From: Typha latifolia
Lineage: Eukaryota > Streptophyta > Magnoliopsida > Poales > Typhaceae
Length of the DNA: 64,000 nt
Assembly: GCA_019914945.1 (NCBI GenBank)
Contig: CM034104.1
Location: 12,884,046 to 12,948,045 of the forward strand
Direction: 5' to 3'
A program made the position numbers and the translations under genes. Of this stretch, positions 12,568-24,733 are shown piece by piece (position 1 is the stretch's first letter; each line of letters opens with the position of its first letter). Below the pieces are notes generated by a model. That model was not told the origin of the DNA. It saw only the letters and a list, made by a program, of their open reading frames with translations, and made no database searches.

Positions 12568-13375
12568 CCTCTGCGACGTCGGAGAAGCTTTGGGAGTCAG
12601 AGATGGCCGAGAGTGGAGTGCCGCGGGAATAGCGTAGTAGTTTAGGGAAGAAATGGAGGGAAGTAGAGGATGTGAAATTGTGAAAAGACTTCTTTACCCC
12701 CAGATTGGCTGAGAGAATGGCGATTGGCGACTGGATACAACCATCTATGGATAAAGAAAAATCTTTAGAAAAAGAAGTCCATTTTAGTTCGTTTTAGTAT
12801 ATTTATTCTTTAATTAATGTAACTAAGATTGCTTAATTTGTATGAAAGTGAAAATAATCAAATATTCACCCTGGACTATTTACTACTGTTATAATGTAGA
12901 ATGTTATTCACAGGATCTAATCAAAAGTTCCTCGAGTACAATAGAAGAATAAGATTGCAAATTTCACCATAATGCTCTTGTATAATCTAATAAGCCTGTC
13001 TTGAATATAATAATAGTTTCTATAAGTAAACCAAATCCAGCTCACTTAGATTGCATCTCAATTAAGTCACACCCACATATCTACTTGGGTTAATTACAGT
13101 GTCAGTAAGCCACTTCTTCTCATTTACTAATTCACCTCAATAATGCAAGAAAGATTGGAATATTACTAGAGAAATGAAGTATTCATCATTGATTACTTCA
13201 AATAATTAGCGTAAATATCATACACAATTTATTTTGATTATAACATGGCAGTAAAAGGTGATCAGAGACTGCGTTGATAAGAATGGTGCCACAATGACAA
13301 TGCCAAATAATTATAAGAAGCATGAGGAAAGCACATCCTCTCTTCAGCTTAAGTTAGCTGACTGCAGCTTGTTCG
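12565..13375. other. Intergenic between the CCCH and DPD1 genes
   Basis: Holds the promoter of the minus-strand CCCH gene and the 3' flank of DPD1. AT-rich, with no coding content seen. Confidence 0.5.
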
Positions 13376-16300
13376 TCAGGAAGAAACCTTAGTTATATCT
13401 GAAGCCCGAAAAGCTTTATCCATCATCTCCGGGACAGTCAGTTTCAGGTCAAACGTAATTCTCTGGAGAACATAACATAAAGTAGTCACATCCTGCATTG
13501 CTCTATGTGCTGGCCCCACTAAAGGAATATCATAGTGTTCTCTCAGTGCCTTCAACGAGGACGATCCTAGCTTTGATCCTGCAAGAGAGCAAGAATGCGA
13601 AAGTCGGTTCAGCTGTTAACATCTACAGTGAATGCGTTGCATCTGTGTTACACTAGAAGGAAAGTTAAAGCCGGCAAAGAGAATTACGGAAAGAACCTGA
13701 GCATACAATGTTAGAAGAATGGGTTCAACAGTTCCTTTTAATACATAATTCACAATATAAGTTTCTACTCGCAAATTACCCCATGGAACATATAATGATA
13801 GACTATATCCCTCTTAGATTTGTCAAATTCATGTTTAATTACATCCTAATTAAAGCTCAGAAAAGCCAAAAAGTAAAATTTAAGCTACTTAGTGCTACCG
13901 TCTAGGTTAATAAGAAATAATAAACACTTTCTGATTGAAGAACCATTTAAGACAAAGAATTACCTTTTTTGCTCCTTTTATCTATTTTTTTCTTTCCCAA
14001 CTCACAATTAAACAAATAATATCAAAATTGGAAGCAATTTAGGAATTCCACTTAAACACTAGCATCGTAAGAGGACAATGAAATAACTCTGTAAGAAAGT
14101 ATAGAGAAAATATCAATATTTGACTATACATTCTTATTGGAAATAGAAGTTACAGAAAGAGAGCAACACAACCTAGGTTTCACAAATATATACCCATCCA
14201 AAAATGAATGAACCTGCCTTCTCAAGTTTCATACAGCTAAGAATCAGTTGGAACCAAGACTTTGAAGTTTCAAAGAGCTATAGCATATCTAGGTCTTAAA
14301 CTGCAGTATTTCAAATCGATGATATTTGTGCATATGACGCTTCCCAAGTTTACAAAAGTAAAAGAGGGAATACTATCTACACTGCCATGCAAAGTGTATA
14401 TGAAGCATCTCACTAGTTAATAACACTGGAAGTATAGAGTAAGGGATCAGTATGCCTCTAAGTCTCCATTCTCCATTGATAGTAAAAATTCTCAGAATGG
14501 TTCAATACATAAAGACAATCAAGCAGCAAATTGGCTTAAGGCTCAAAACAACTGAGTTTGAAAAGTAAGAGGGAATGACCTACCATCTGGATTCACCAAC
14601 TGCCGTGCAAGAGGAAGTGTGTCCACAAACAGCCAGTCTGAAGGAATCTCTGCTGAACAACGCTGGAATTCCTTGATGAAAAAAGGTACATCAAATCGAC
14701 GTCCATTATGAGCAACCCACACAACTGGTTTACCAGCCATTTGGCGGCTTCGGACATATTGTAGTAGTACTGGAACTAGTTCCTTAAACCTATCATAACC
14801 GAATTAAGATAAGATTCAGGAATTATAGCAAATGAAAGAAGCTTAAAGATGCTAAGTTTCTTACAGTATAGGAACATCTGATTACCAACAATAGTATATT
14901 TGAAGTGATAGGAGAGAAAGAAATATGAGCTTCCTTCTGATGGATGGCAATGATGAGATGATGCAAAGCAACAATGCAATTGAAAGAATGGACTTCTAAA
15001 GTGTATCTGATGATTGATAACTCAGAAGTTACTATTCTTCTGGTTCCTGTACTCAACAGTAATTATTTATTATTTTGAAGTCATATAAAGTGAGATCTTT
15101 CATGTCCCAGGAAACTAATGGACTTTGAAAAATATGGATGAGATGATGAGATGATAGGAGAGAAAGAAATATGAGCTTCCTTATAATTGATGGCAATGAT
15201 GAGATGATGCAAAGCAACAATGCAATTGAAAGAATGGACTTCTAAAGTGTATCTGATGATTGATAACTCAGAAGTTACTATTCTTCTGGTTCCTGTACTC
15301 AACTGTAATTATTTATTAATGATAGATTCTATACTTCCATTATTTTGATGTCATATAAAGTGAGATCTTTTCTCCCAGGAAACTAATGGACTTTGAGAAA
15401 TATGGAGATGCCTGAAGACATGAGAAATATAGTTTTGCTGTCTATTAGAATCCAGAACAAGCTTCTGTTTCCAGAAAAGATCCAGAGTACATCATTATAA
15501 AAAATGAAGGCAAGAAAATATCAAATATCATAAGGATAGCCTTTTCAGAACTGATTCGGGTCTAAAATGTACAACCATTTTGCGAGAAGGAAAGTTATGA
15601 ACTCATACCAATCTCCCACTAATGAATAACCAGATGCTGCAATTCCATTATCCACGAAAAAGGCTGTAGCAGGCTAGCAGCAACTAAAATATACTATTGT
15701 GAAAGATCCTTACTAGAGGTCAAAATTGCTAGCGTAAAGGATAAAGATAATAAAACTTCATAATTCAGAAATCCCAGCTTTTGAAAATTTAAGAATTATT
15801 GCTGATCCACTACGGAGAAAGAAAAAAGAAACAAAAAAGGGTCAACCATGTCTGAGTGCGATTTGCATTCTCATATGAAGAGAAGGGTAAATAAGTAGAG
15901 TAAGTTGATTATGATGTAAGAGAACCACACCTTGGGACGTCAGGCCTGTTGACCATGTAAGTGTTAATACCATGAATATAAGCATTTGACACAACTTTTT
16001 CAGGATTTATAAGAGTCTGAAATGTACTATTCTTTCCTCCAAGAAGATCGCGAAGAGCAAACTCAATAATTCTTTCATTCTCCCTACTGAATCCTGTAGT
16101 TTCAATATCAAAAACAAGAATAGTTGCAGGTCTATCAATTTTGTTGTCGGACAACTTCTCCTGAAGATTGTAGCATTGAATTGATTTGAATTCGTGGTGT
16201 TCTGATTTATTTGAATTAATCTTTTCAAATGACCCAACAGCTCCACCATGTAGATTCAGATTAATGCTGTGCGATTTACTGGTTTCTGATCTCTGGTTTT

Positions 16301-16466
16301 TCACTTCTACTCTTGTAGTTAAAGATCTCAGGTTACATCTTCTAGCATCACACACTTTCCCAGGAATCAATCCACCATGAAACTTGAGCAGCTTGATATT
16401 ACAACCATTCCCTAGGCCGTGTCTTAGTTGATGGAAGTTTCCTGAGCAGAAAGCTGCTAAAGACAT
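13376..16466 (-). CDS. DPD1: DPD1-type organellar DEDDh exonuclease
   Basis: Exons are 15931-16466, 14584-14789 and 13376-13578, totalling 945 nt (314 residues). The first ~110 residues are Arg/Lys/Ser-rich and poorly acidic, consistent with a plastid/mitochondrial transit peptide. The nuclease core has Exo I VFDIETTGF (D120, E122), Exo II VAHNGRRFD (D212) and Exo III HRAMQD (H272, D277), a complete DEDDh catalytic set. DPD1 is the Mg-dependent exonuclease that degrades organelle DNA in pollen and senescing or phosphate-starved leaves; that role is known for Arabidopsis DPD1 and inferred here. Every intron is GT-AG and phases match. The first ATG of exon 1 is used. A further 5' leader intron may exist toward 17.3 kb but I did not define it. 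Confidence 0.93.
14907..15410. repeat. Tandem duplication inside DPD1 intron 1
   Basis: A block beginning AGGAGAGAAAGAAATATGAG at about 14910 recurs at about 15157. A second shared segment (TCATATAAAGTGAGATCTTT...) at about 15080 recurs at about 15350. The two ~250-bp units differ at few positions, apart from small indels, indicating a recent local duplication. Both copies retain the same minus-strand open frame, but it has no coding support. Confidence 0.85.
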
Positions 16467-17880
16467 TCTGTGAATTGAGCGGATTTGGCATCAAGGATCT
16501 CTCTGAATAAAATTAAGTGGCATCAGCAAAAGGTGTTCACAGGCATAGATTATATGTCCAGCCTAAATTCTTTGATCCTGTTCAAAGCACACAAAGATCA
16601 ATAAGTTTCAAATTTGAAATATCTTTATGCAAACAGATAGCATAAGAAGACATACAAAAGTCCTTACATCATCATACCTTATTTATTTTTATCAAGAGTC
16701 ATAAACTAGCTGTCAAATCATGATGTTCCTTTCTTAAATTGCATACCACATTACATTATCATAACCTGGATGCCATTGTGATGCGATCTAAACCAGAGGA
16801 CTAGTAATTTTGTCATAGATCCAAATACAACATAAAAGCACAAAATGGATAAAGTCAAGCGTGACCTTTCTTGGATGTGAAATGCAATAAACAGATCTAT
16901 CAAATTAACGCGAATAAAAAGTTCTTACATGCATGACAGATTCTCAGAGAGAATGTACCAATTGTTGCCGGTTTCAAAATCAAAAACACATTTTGATATT
17001 CACAATATACCAACCAAGCATTCTTTTGGATCAAATAGAACAAAGGACAATGTCAAGAAAGAAAGATCAGTACTGCTCGATCAATACCATGACCTGTTCG
17101 ACAAAATTCCTCAACCACAGTATAACACCAAATCGAAAAACAAATTCGGGGAATAACATGTCAAGATTAAAAAAATTAAATGGTGTCACTTAGAACTGTT
17201 CAAATCACCGCAAAAATCGAAACTTACTTCAAAGCAGATCACGTACTCTAACAAAACCATGCCCAGTAGCCAACTCCTTCAAAAGAGGGAGATTTGGGAG
17301 AAAGAGTGTGGAATGAAGAAAGCACATACCTTGCTTAGTTTCAAGTCTACCAAAAAGGAGGGAGGAAGAAGAGGGAGAGACGAAACAAAAGCCTCCGAGG
17401 TTGGAAGAATGGGGAAGTAAGGTATCAACTAAAAGAGACGGGTATTTATTTGTGGTGGTAACCGAAGCCCAACTCGAACTAGAAGGAAAGATTCAAAAGA
17501 GGAGTAGGAAGCGGTTCTCCTTTCGGGGGAATGGAAATGGATGATGGATGGAGACCGGAGGAGTCGGGGGAGGGAGGAGGGAGGAGTGAGGAGTGAGGAG
17601 GAGCTGGGGCCCAAGTCTCTCGGATCACGCGCCTGGGCCTCTCAAGAGCTAGCGGGAACGGTGGAGTAGATGCTGGTAGAGTGATAGGAAGAATTCTATA
17701 ATGGGTTTGAGGTTGGGCTAAGCAAAGCATAAAAATGTGGGCTTTGGACTACTACAAACTTTCTTTGTTTGACCGGACTTTAACTTGAACTACGGAACCA
17801 AATCAAACTCCCCTACCGTCCTGGGTCCAGGGTCCTTAACCGGAGCGCAGCTGTGGAGATGAACCAAACTCCCGTAACTC
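16467..17880. other. DPD1 5' flank
   Basis: Upstream region of the minus-strand DPD1 gene, probably with a 5' leader and promoter (GC rises around 17.3-17.6 kb). No protein-coding exon recognised. Confidence 0.45.
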
Positions 17881-20205
17881 CTCATCACTAATTTTCCAGT
17901 CCTGGTCCTCCTGGCCCTCAATAACCTATGTTATGTATTAATGAACACGTAAATATCCTATTTCTCTTCATATATTTCATTCTCTTTCTATATATATAAA
18001 TTACATAGATAATCACTCATACATGATTTATTTTATTTTTTCTTCATTTGCTTGTTCTTGAGATGTTAAAATGAGCTGCATTCTAGACATGCACCGGGGA
18101 AAATGCTAATAATTATTTTTTATTGAAAGAATAAGAAAAAAACTGCAATAGTAGTTAAACTTTGAACTAGATTTGGTAGGTTCATTTCTTAGTTTTGGTT
18201 CAGGTACTTTGAACTAAGCTAAGGTAATTTAGTGTCTGGCTTTAAATTAAGCTAAGAGTATATTTATTATTTATGATGTGATAAAAAAATTAGAAAAAAT
18301 ATTTATTTTGGAGGAAAATTGATAGATATGTAAAATTGATGGACAAAAATACTTTTTTATGTCATGATGATGGTACTTATTATAATATTATATACAATAA
18401 TATACTAAAATTATAATAGGCATATCCAAGACTTAAGTGCATATTTAAAAAAAAATTACTAATTTATATTGTGTATATAATAATATTTTGTGAGCTTAAG
18501 TGTATATATGTTGATTTATATGGTGTCATAAAAGAAGAGAGGCTCCATTGAATATGATTTAACTAAGATGACACACGAGAGAGAGAGTAGGAGAGAGAGA
18601 GCTCATAAGAGATATGAGAAATTGACAAGATATTAAATTAGAATTGAATAGTAAAATTAGAATCAAATTAAATAAATATTAAATTTTATTTATTTATTAT
18701 TAGGGACTGATTAAAAAAATAAATTTTAATTTAGTGTTTGATTACTAAATCACGTTATTGGTATGTGATCCCTCAACTCAAAACGAACAAAGTTTTTTGC
18801 CTACTACCAACGGACGGAGTCCTATCCTCAGGTATCCAATCTTATAAATCTCTTTAAGAATTCTCATATCTTCTACTTTATCTAGAAGACTAAATATAAG
18901 ATAAACTAGTATTCGTATTCAGATTAGGACTCCTTGTTAAGAGGCCTAATCCAAATACAAGCCTTATCAATAGCATTAGATATGATTATAAGATCTGGTG
19001 GATAAGATTTTCCAAACGGTATTTGATCACCGTGAGCATTTGGATTTTTAGAAAGAGAAAAAAAATACAAAGTACATTAATCAATGAAATGAAACTCCTT
19101 GCCACGGACAATCTCTCCAAGATAATAAAGTCGAATGAAGAATCAAAAGCACTATGAATTTATTCATGGCCTTTTGCGAATCAAGATTACTAGAAGATCA
19201 AATCAAAAAAAAAAAAAAAATGCTAGTCTTATTCCGAGATCTTTATACCCTAATAAGTTAATATTCATGATAGAATACCACCACCAGGTGTGCTTGAAAT
19301 TATCAAACTTGTATAGAATTCAAGTAGTGAAGAAAAGCAATATTATTTCCTCAATAATTTTATTCCACCAGCAGCAGATCCGAGAACTATAGCTCAAACA
19401 TCAAAAGAGCTGAAGCAACTACAAGCATCACCAAAGTAAAGACGCCGGTCGCACTAGTCGTAAAACTGCGGCTCATCGGAATCCTACCAGGCATCGAACA
19501 CTCGTCGCCATTGAAGTATAGCTTTGTAGGAAACCATCCCCTGGTTCCACATCGATCTCAGGTGTCGTATTATTTGTTAAAGAGATCACTGGCTGCTGTT
19601 TACCGGGCACTCCTTCCGGTGTCTGCTTGACCAAGTAATTCAACCCCTCGAGGCCCTGCATGAAGATGGTGTTATTCCCCCAACGCACTCCCGCCGCCTC
19701 GAACCCGGCATTGGCCTTCGCCATGACAACCGCGGCGTAACCAGTTTGCGAGGTCCACGCCCTCCCAGTTGAAGAAGGTAACCCCGAGGACCATAGATGC
19801 AGCCATTGGAGTCGAACTCTGATGGGTGCGCGCCTTTCATCGATTAGATGAACTCCTGACGCTTCCACTCCCAGGAGAGCTGCCAGTTATCGAGGGCGAT
19901 ACTGCTAGGGGGTAAGCTTGCGGGACGTCGTAGTCGTAGGTGATGGTGAGGTCGCTGCTCCGGCGAGGTAGGTAGCTCTTGGATGGGTTGGCAATCAGCG
20001 AGGCGTTCTACTTGAAGCTCAGGCTGGGGACGCAGCAAGTGGACACTGTGGTGGTGTTGTTTTGAAGGGGGAGCGGGAGTTGGGCAAATGAAGGACGGAT
20101 CGGAGAGGGAGAGGTCGGTGGATAAGGGCACGGAGGTGTTGGTTTTGCCGAAGAGGTTTCTGACGGTGGGGATCTCGACTCGGATGTGGGTGGGGTCCAA
20201 AACTA
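17881..20205. repeat. Segmental duplication, copy A (truncated COBRA-like locus)
   Basis: From CTCATCACTAATTTTCCAGTCCTGG at about 17881 the sequence parallels copy B from about 22967. It continues with interruptions through the 3' flank and the COBRA-like coding region up to about 20205. Shared landmarks include the TAAATATC(C/T)TATTTCTCTTC block, GAGATGTTAAA, and the block with GATAGAATACCACCACCAGG at about 19270 and 24090. Similarity stops sharply at both ends. Copy A has lost much of what copy B retains. Confidence 0.8.
19387..20205 (-). pseudogene. COBRA-like pseudogene, truncated with frameshifts and an internal deletion
   Basis: The minus strand matches the intact COBRA-like gene at 24734-26740 in three broken pieces. 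The 5' end is missing and similarity starts near RVEIPTVRNLFGKTNTS. The frame then shifts several times around SFICPTP and the KGAxP region. A large internal deletion joins the GCIYGPRG region directly to the sequence for the NWEGVDLANW region, removing roughly 250 codons including the CCVS segment. The 3' part (NNTIFMQGLEGLNYLVK) and even the stop region are still clearly homologous. With no start, several frameshifts and no core, it cannot make a COBRA protein. Confidence 0.93.
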
Positions 20206-20386
20206 TCAAAAACCAACCAATAATATATTAATGTACACGTAGTATAGTTGAAGATAAACGCAAAGAGATCTACTTAAAATCTAAATAAATATTTATACAG
20301 ATAGATAGAGATAAATATAAAATTAACGTTCGTCCCTCGATATTTCTTTCTCCATATTTGATCTTACTTAGATCTCATTCATAAAA

Positions 20387-22727
20387 ATGGAAGCAAGCTG
20401 CGCCTTTGATGGCCTCTCTCCCGAGTTCCCGGTTGGTCTTCGGATACTCGTCGTCGTTCATGATCCAACTGAGCTCCAAAACCTTGAGGATATTCTCACA
20501 CAATGCCAATACAAAGGTTTTTTAATTACTTACATCTTTTTTGTGTCCTTTTTATGGATAATTCGATCATAAGAGTTAATTTGATGGGTGCCTTAATTCT
20601 CTTTCAGTGATGACAAGTATAGATGGTGCGAGCGCGATATCGTTGCTGCAACAGCAAAAGGGAGAGATCGATCTTATTTTGAGCGAAGTAACTATGTCAG
20701 ATATGGATGGATTAGAGCTTTTAAAGCACATCAAACATGAGTTCGGAGACATTCCGCTCGTGATTAGTAAGTACATATAAGGGATAATATTTTTTTCATC
20801 TCCTGAACTATTATTCTTTTTTACTAATGACCGTTAAATTTTTTTAAATTTTAAAAATCATTGAAGAAAAGATTAGATATATATATATATATATATATAA
20901 TCTTAAGTAGTTAGTGTAGATTACAGTTTTAACTTATTTTTAATTACTATATGATATGCAGTGACGTCAGAGAATGATCGGCCAGATATTATATGGAAAT
21001 GCTTAAAAAGCGGCGCCCGGACTTATCTTGCAAAGCCTATCAACGAAGAGATGTTGAAAACTATATGGTTGCTTGTAGCTAAGGGGGAGGAGAATGAGAC
21101 GAAAGAGAATGGTGATGGTGAAAAGAAAGAGAGGGAGGAGGAGGAACGTAGAATGCGCGAATCTTCGACGATGCCAAACAAGAAGCCGAGAGTGGTTTGG
21201 ACCGATGATCTCCATAAAGTATTTTTCGAGGCGGTAAACCAACTGGGCATTGACAGTAAGAGCTTATTGTTATAACTTTTTTTTTTCAGAAAATATTACG
21301 AGCAGTAGTAGTAGTACTGCAACAGGATCTTGATCTCAAATTCTAATTATATGCAGAGGCTGTTCCGAAGAAAATTCTTGAATTGATGAATATTAAAGGG
21401 CTGACAAGAGAGAACGTTGCCAGCCACTTGCAGGTAATTTAGTACTAGACTAATCTATTTAAAGAAATTACTTATTTGATATCATTTTCTTAACATAGTG
21501 TCTAATTTTGATTATTTAACTGCATATATTTGTGGGATACAACAGAAATACCGCATCATACAGAAGAGAGAAAGAGAAGACGCCCGTCAAAATCAAAATC
21601 ATGGAAGAAGTTGTCCACTGCCCAATGTCGAACATCATCTTCCGCTGCAAAGCCTGCGAAGTCTCTCTTCTGTGCTTGTGAACACACAAGTTCATGCCTA
21701 CAATTCTGGTCCACAACTTGCAAACCCCTCAAACATGATGATTCCTCCATTGCCCTTCAACTTGGCTGCACAACTTGCAAACTCCTCAAACATGCGAGCT
21801 CCTCCATTGCCCTTCAACTCGGCTGCACAACTTGCAAACTCCTCAAACATGCGAGCTCCTCCATTGCCCTTCAACTCGGCTGCACAACTTGCAAACTCCT
21901 CAAACATGCGAGCTCCTCCATTGTCCTTCAACTCGGCTGCCCAACTTGCAAACTCCTCAAACATGCGAGCTCCTCCATTGCCCTTCAACTCGGCTGCACA
22001 ACTTGCAAACTCCTCAAACATGCGAGCTCCTCCATTGTCCTTCAACTCGGCTGCACAACTTGCAAACTCCTCAAACATGCGAGCTCCTCCATTGCCCTTC
22101 AACTCGGCTGCACAACTTGCAAACCTTTCAAACAGGAGACCTCCTCCTCCATTGCCCAGCAATCCTGATAGACGACTTGCAATGCAACGAGTACCTTTTA
22201 ACCAGACAAACTACATCCCCAGCAATACAGGCATAAAGCCTTTTCCGGGGACACCGCCATTGCTGCGATGTCAAAGCAGAAGTGATCAGTGCTTTAACTT
22301 ACCTTCCTCTCAAATGAAAGTAGGATCTGTATTCCCTGTGAACTCTATTGATGGGCCGTCAGTTCCAAATCATCCAGGAGAACAACAACATGTAGCACAA
22401 CAACAGGCTGAAGATAGAGAACTTCATCGAGACAACCTCTTAGATATTCCTGATACAGAGGTTTGAACTCTAAAATCACCTTCACTTTTCCACTATTTTT
22501 GTTGGTCGCAAGATATATGGTTATAATGACTAGAAGCATTAAAAAAAAACATATATATATATATATATATGTATACACACATGTGTGTATATCGATCTTT
22601 ACTTTATTTATTAGATACTTATATTTGCAGTCGTTTCTTGTTATAATTTTTTTTTTCTTTTCAGAAAAGAGAAAGGTTAGAAACGTTAAAGGTTAAACAT
22701 TGTGAGGATGAATTCGTATTTGATTAG
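20387..22727 (+). CDS. Type-B response regulator with a degenerate receiver (pseudo-receiver plus GARP DNA-binding domain)
   Basis: Exons are 20387-20516, 20608-20766, 20962-21255, 21357-21433, 21546-22460 and 22665-22727, totalling 1,638 nt (545 residues). Residues ~18-138 form a receiver fold. Residues 171-230 form a GARP/Myb-like domain: [15 protein letters not shown], then the highly conserved [12 protein letters not shown] and [14 protein letters not shown]. This is the architecture of cytokinin type-B ARR/ORR transcription factors. The receiver is atypical: the acidic pair that binds Mg is V24-H25, and the phospho-acceptor Asp is Glu (E70 in LILSEVTM). The Lys of AKP (K121) is kept. An acidic Glu/Lys linker joins the domains. 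Exon 5 contains a 19-residue tandem repeat. I prefer splicing at 22460 into the last exon ([12 protein letters not shown], ending FVFD) over reading through to a stop at 22466. Confidence 0.9.
21699..22157 (+). repeat. Coding 57-bp minisatellite in the response-regulator exon 5
   Basis: About eight head-to-tail units of 57 bp encode [19 protein letters not shown]. The first unit is degenerate ([19 protein letters not shown]) and the last is altered ([13 protein letters not shown]). Central units differ by only one or two bases, for example PPLP versus PPLS. The period is a multiple of three, so the array stays open in several frames on both strands. Confidence 0.97.
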
Positions 22728-24733
22728 AGACCATCAGAGTACAGCAAGAAAGAAGCATTTGCGGAGCTATATCTGCCCTTCCATGCAAGCTAAATCGATT
22801 GTTTCACTGGTTTCTTGTCCAGATTAGAATCTTAAGATGCAGGTGTAGCTGCATGCCTTAAGAGTCTTTTTCTCTAGGGTAAAAATTTCATATCCAGATT
22901 AAGTTTTATTTCCATAAACATTTGTTGCTCGAGTAGTAGTTTTCTTTTAGCTGAGTCTACTCGTCATCACTAATTCTCTAGTCCTGGCCCTCAATAAACT
23001 ATGTATTTACATGTAAATATCTTATTTCTCTTCATATAGTTCATTCTCTTTCTATATATAAAAATTGTATACATTATTACTCATACTGATTTATTTACAA
23101 AATTGATTTTTTCCCCATTTTCTTGTTCACGAGATGTTAAACAGAGCTGCATTCTACTGTAAAGCATCGTACAAACATGCACCAAGCCCGATTGAGAGAA
23201 GTCAGTCGCATATCACCTAACAATTTATTTCCAATGAAAAAGAACAAGAAAATTACTACAATAGTAGTAGGCCACCAAGAAGGTGGGTTCCTGGGAGGAG
23301 GGGGAGCTCTTCAGGCGAGAGTAGCCCGGACGATGTCTTCGAGATATGTTTCGTTGGATTTGAAATGTCTTCGAGATATGTTTCGTTGGATTTGAAATCG
23401 TGGCCTCCCACGAAAGTTGGGATAAATATAGTAAATATAAAGGGAGGAAATAAGAGATTAAGAGGGCAGAAAAATAGAGAGGACAATTCTATATATCTGG
23501 ATTAAGTATGACCCATATTGCGACTAAACTATTCTAGCTCGGTCCGAACTTAACTTAAGTATGATCGTGTCTAACACTAACGAGTGTTCCAAAGCCTCTG
23601 GATTGGCCAATTACATTTTATAAGAGTTCCGTTTTCTATTTAATCTCGGAGGCAAGATAAACTAGTATCCGTAACTAGTATTTGTCTTTATCTGAATAGG
23701 ACTCGGCCTATTTAATCTCGGAGGCAAGATAAACTCTGGATTGACCAATTAGATTTTTGAAAAAGATAACAATATTCTTTGACTTGCTCTTTAGTTTTCA
23801 ACTTGTGGAGAGAAGTGAAGGAATTAATCTAACATCCCTTTTCTCGAACCTTATTGACTCATTCCTCCAAGCAATGAAATGAAGACACACTCCTTGGCCC
23901 CTCGCCGCTGACAATCTCTTTCATGTATCCCAACCTCTCCGAGACAAATGGCGAATGAAGAACCCAAAAAAAGTACTATAAATTTATTTATGGCCTTCTG
24001 GGAATCAAGATTTCTAGAAGATCAAAACAAAATAAACAAAAGCAAGTCTCACTCTGAGATCTTTATACCCTAATAAGTTAATTTTCATGATAGAATACCA
24101 CCACCAGGTGTGCTTGAAATTGTCAAACTTGTATAGAATTCAGAGTAGTGAAGAAAAGCAATATTATTTTCTCAACATCATACAAAGTAATGGAAGAACA
24201 AAAAAAACTCACATACATCAAAACACCTCACTATTAACATCCCAGAAGAGGTTGCCATAAAGTTCTCAACTTATATCATCAGAAGCTAATCACTCATATG
24301 AAAATTTGCACATAGTCAACAAATATAACAATGGTCGAATACAAGGGAGAAACAATTTCAAGAGTACCAACATAAGCAACTAAAGGCTAAAGATAGCAAA
24401 ATACACCGAGTTTATAAACGGCAAAACAGATTATAAGCATAATCACATAGTATCTATGAGTATAAAGGATAACATTAACATGGAACCAGAACAAACTCAC
24501 TGACTCTGGGTGAATCAGCAGACATACAATGTATATCTTCTTGATTTAACCAATGCTATGTCTTGATGATATAAGCAATTCATACAAAATCCCAGCTCTT
24601 CTTCCGGTATGTTTTAATTCTCAATTTACTTCTTCGTTTCTGCTAGTCATAGCTAGATTGGTGCAAATCATCAGACTCAACCATTGAAAGAATCAAAGAA
24701 TGGAGAGCAGAGCACCAGCAGCAGATCTGAGAA
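22728..24733. other. Response-regulator 3' flank and start of duplication copy B
   Basis: Contains the response-regulator 3' untranslated region and, from about 22967, the downstream flank of the COBRA-like gene. A perfect 32-bp tandem duplication is at 23335-23398. A 27-bp word (TATTTAATCTCGG...) occurs twice, at about 23638 and 23709. No gene is supported. Confidence 0.6.

Noticed and set aside
21698..22236. Long open frames in the alternative and antisense frames of the minisatellite
   Set aside because: They arise because a 57-bp period keeps every frame open. Only the frame joined to the GARP domain has family support and splice junctions.
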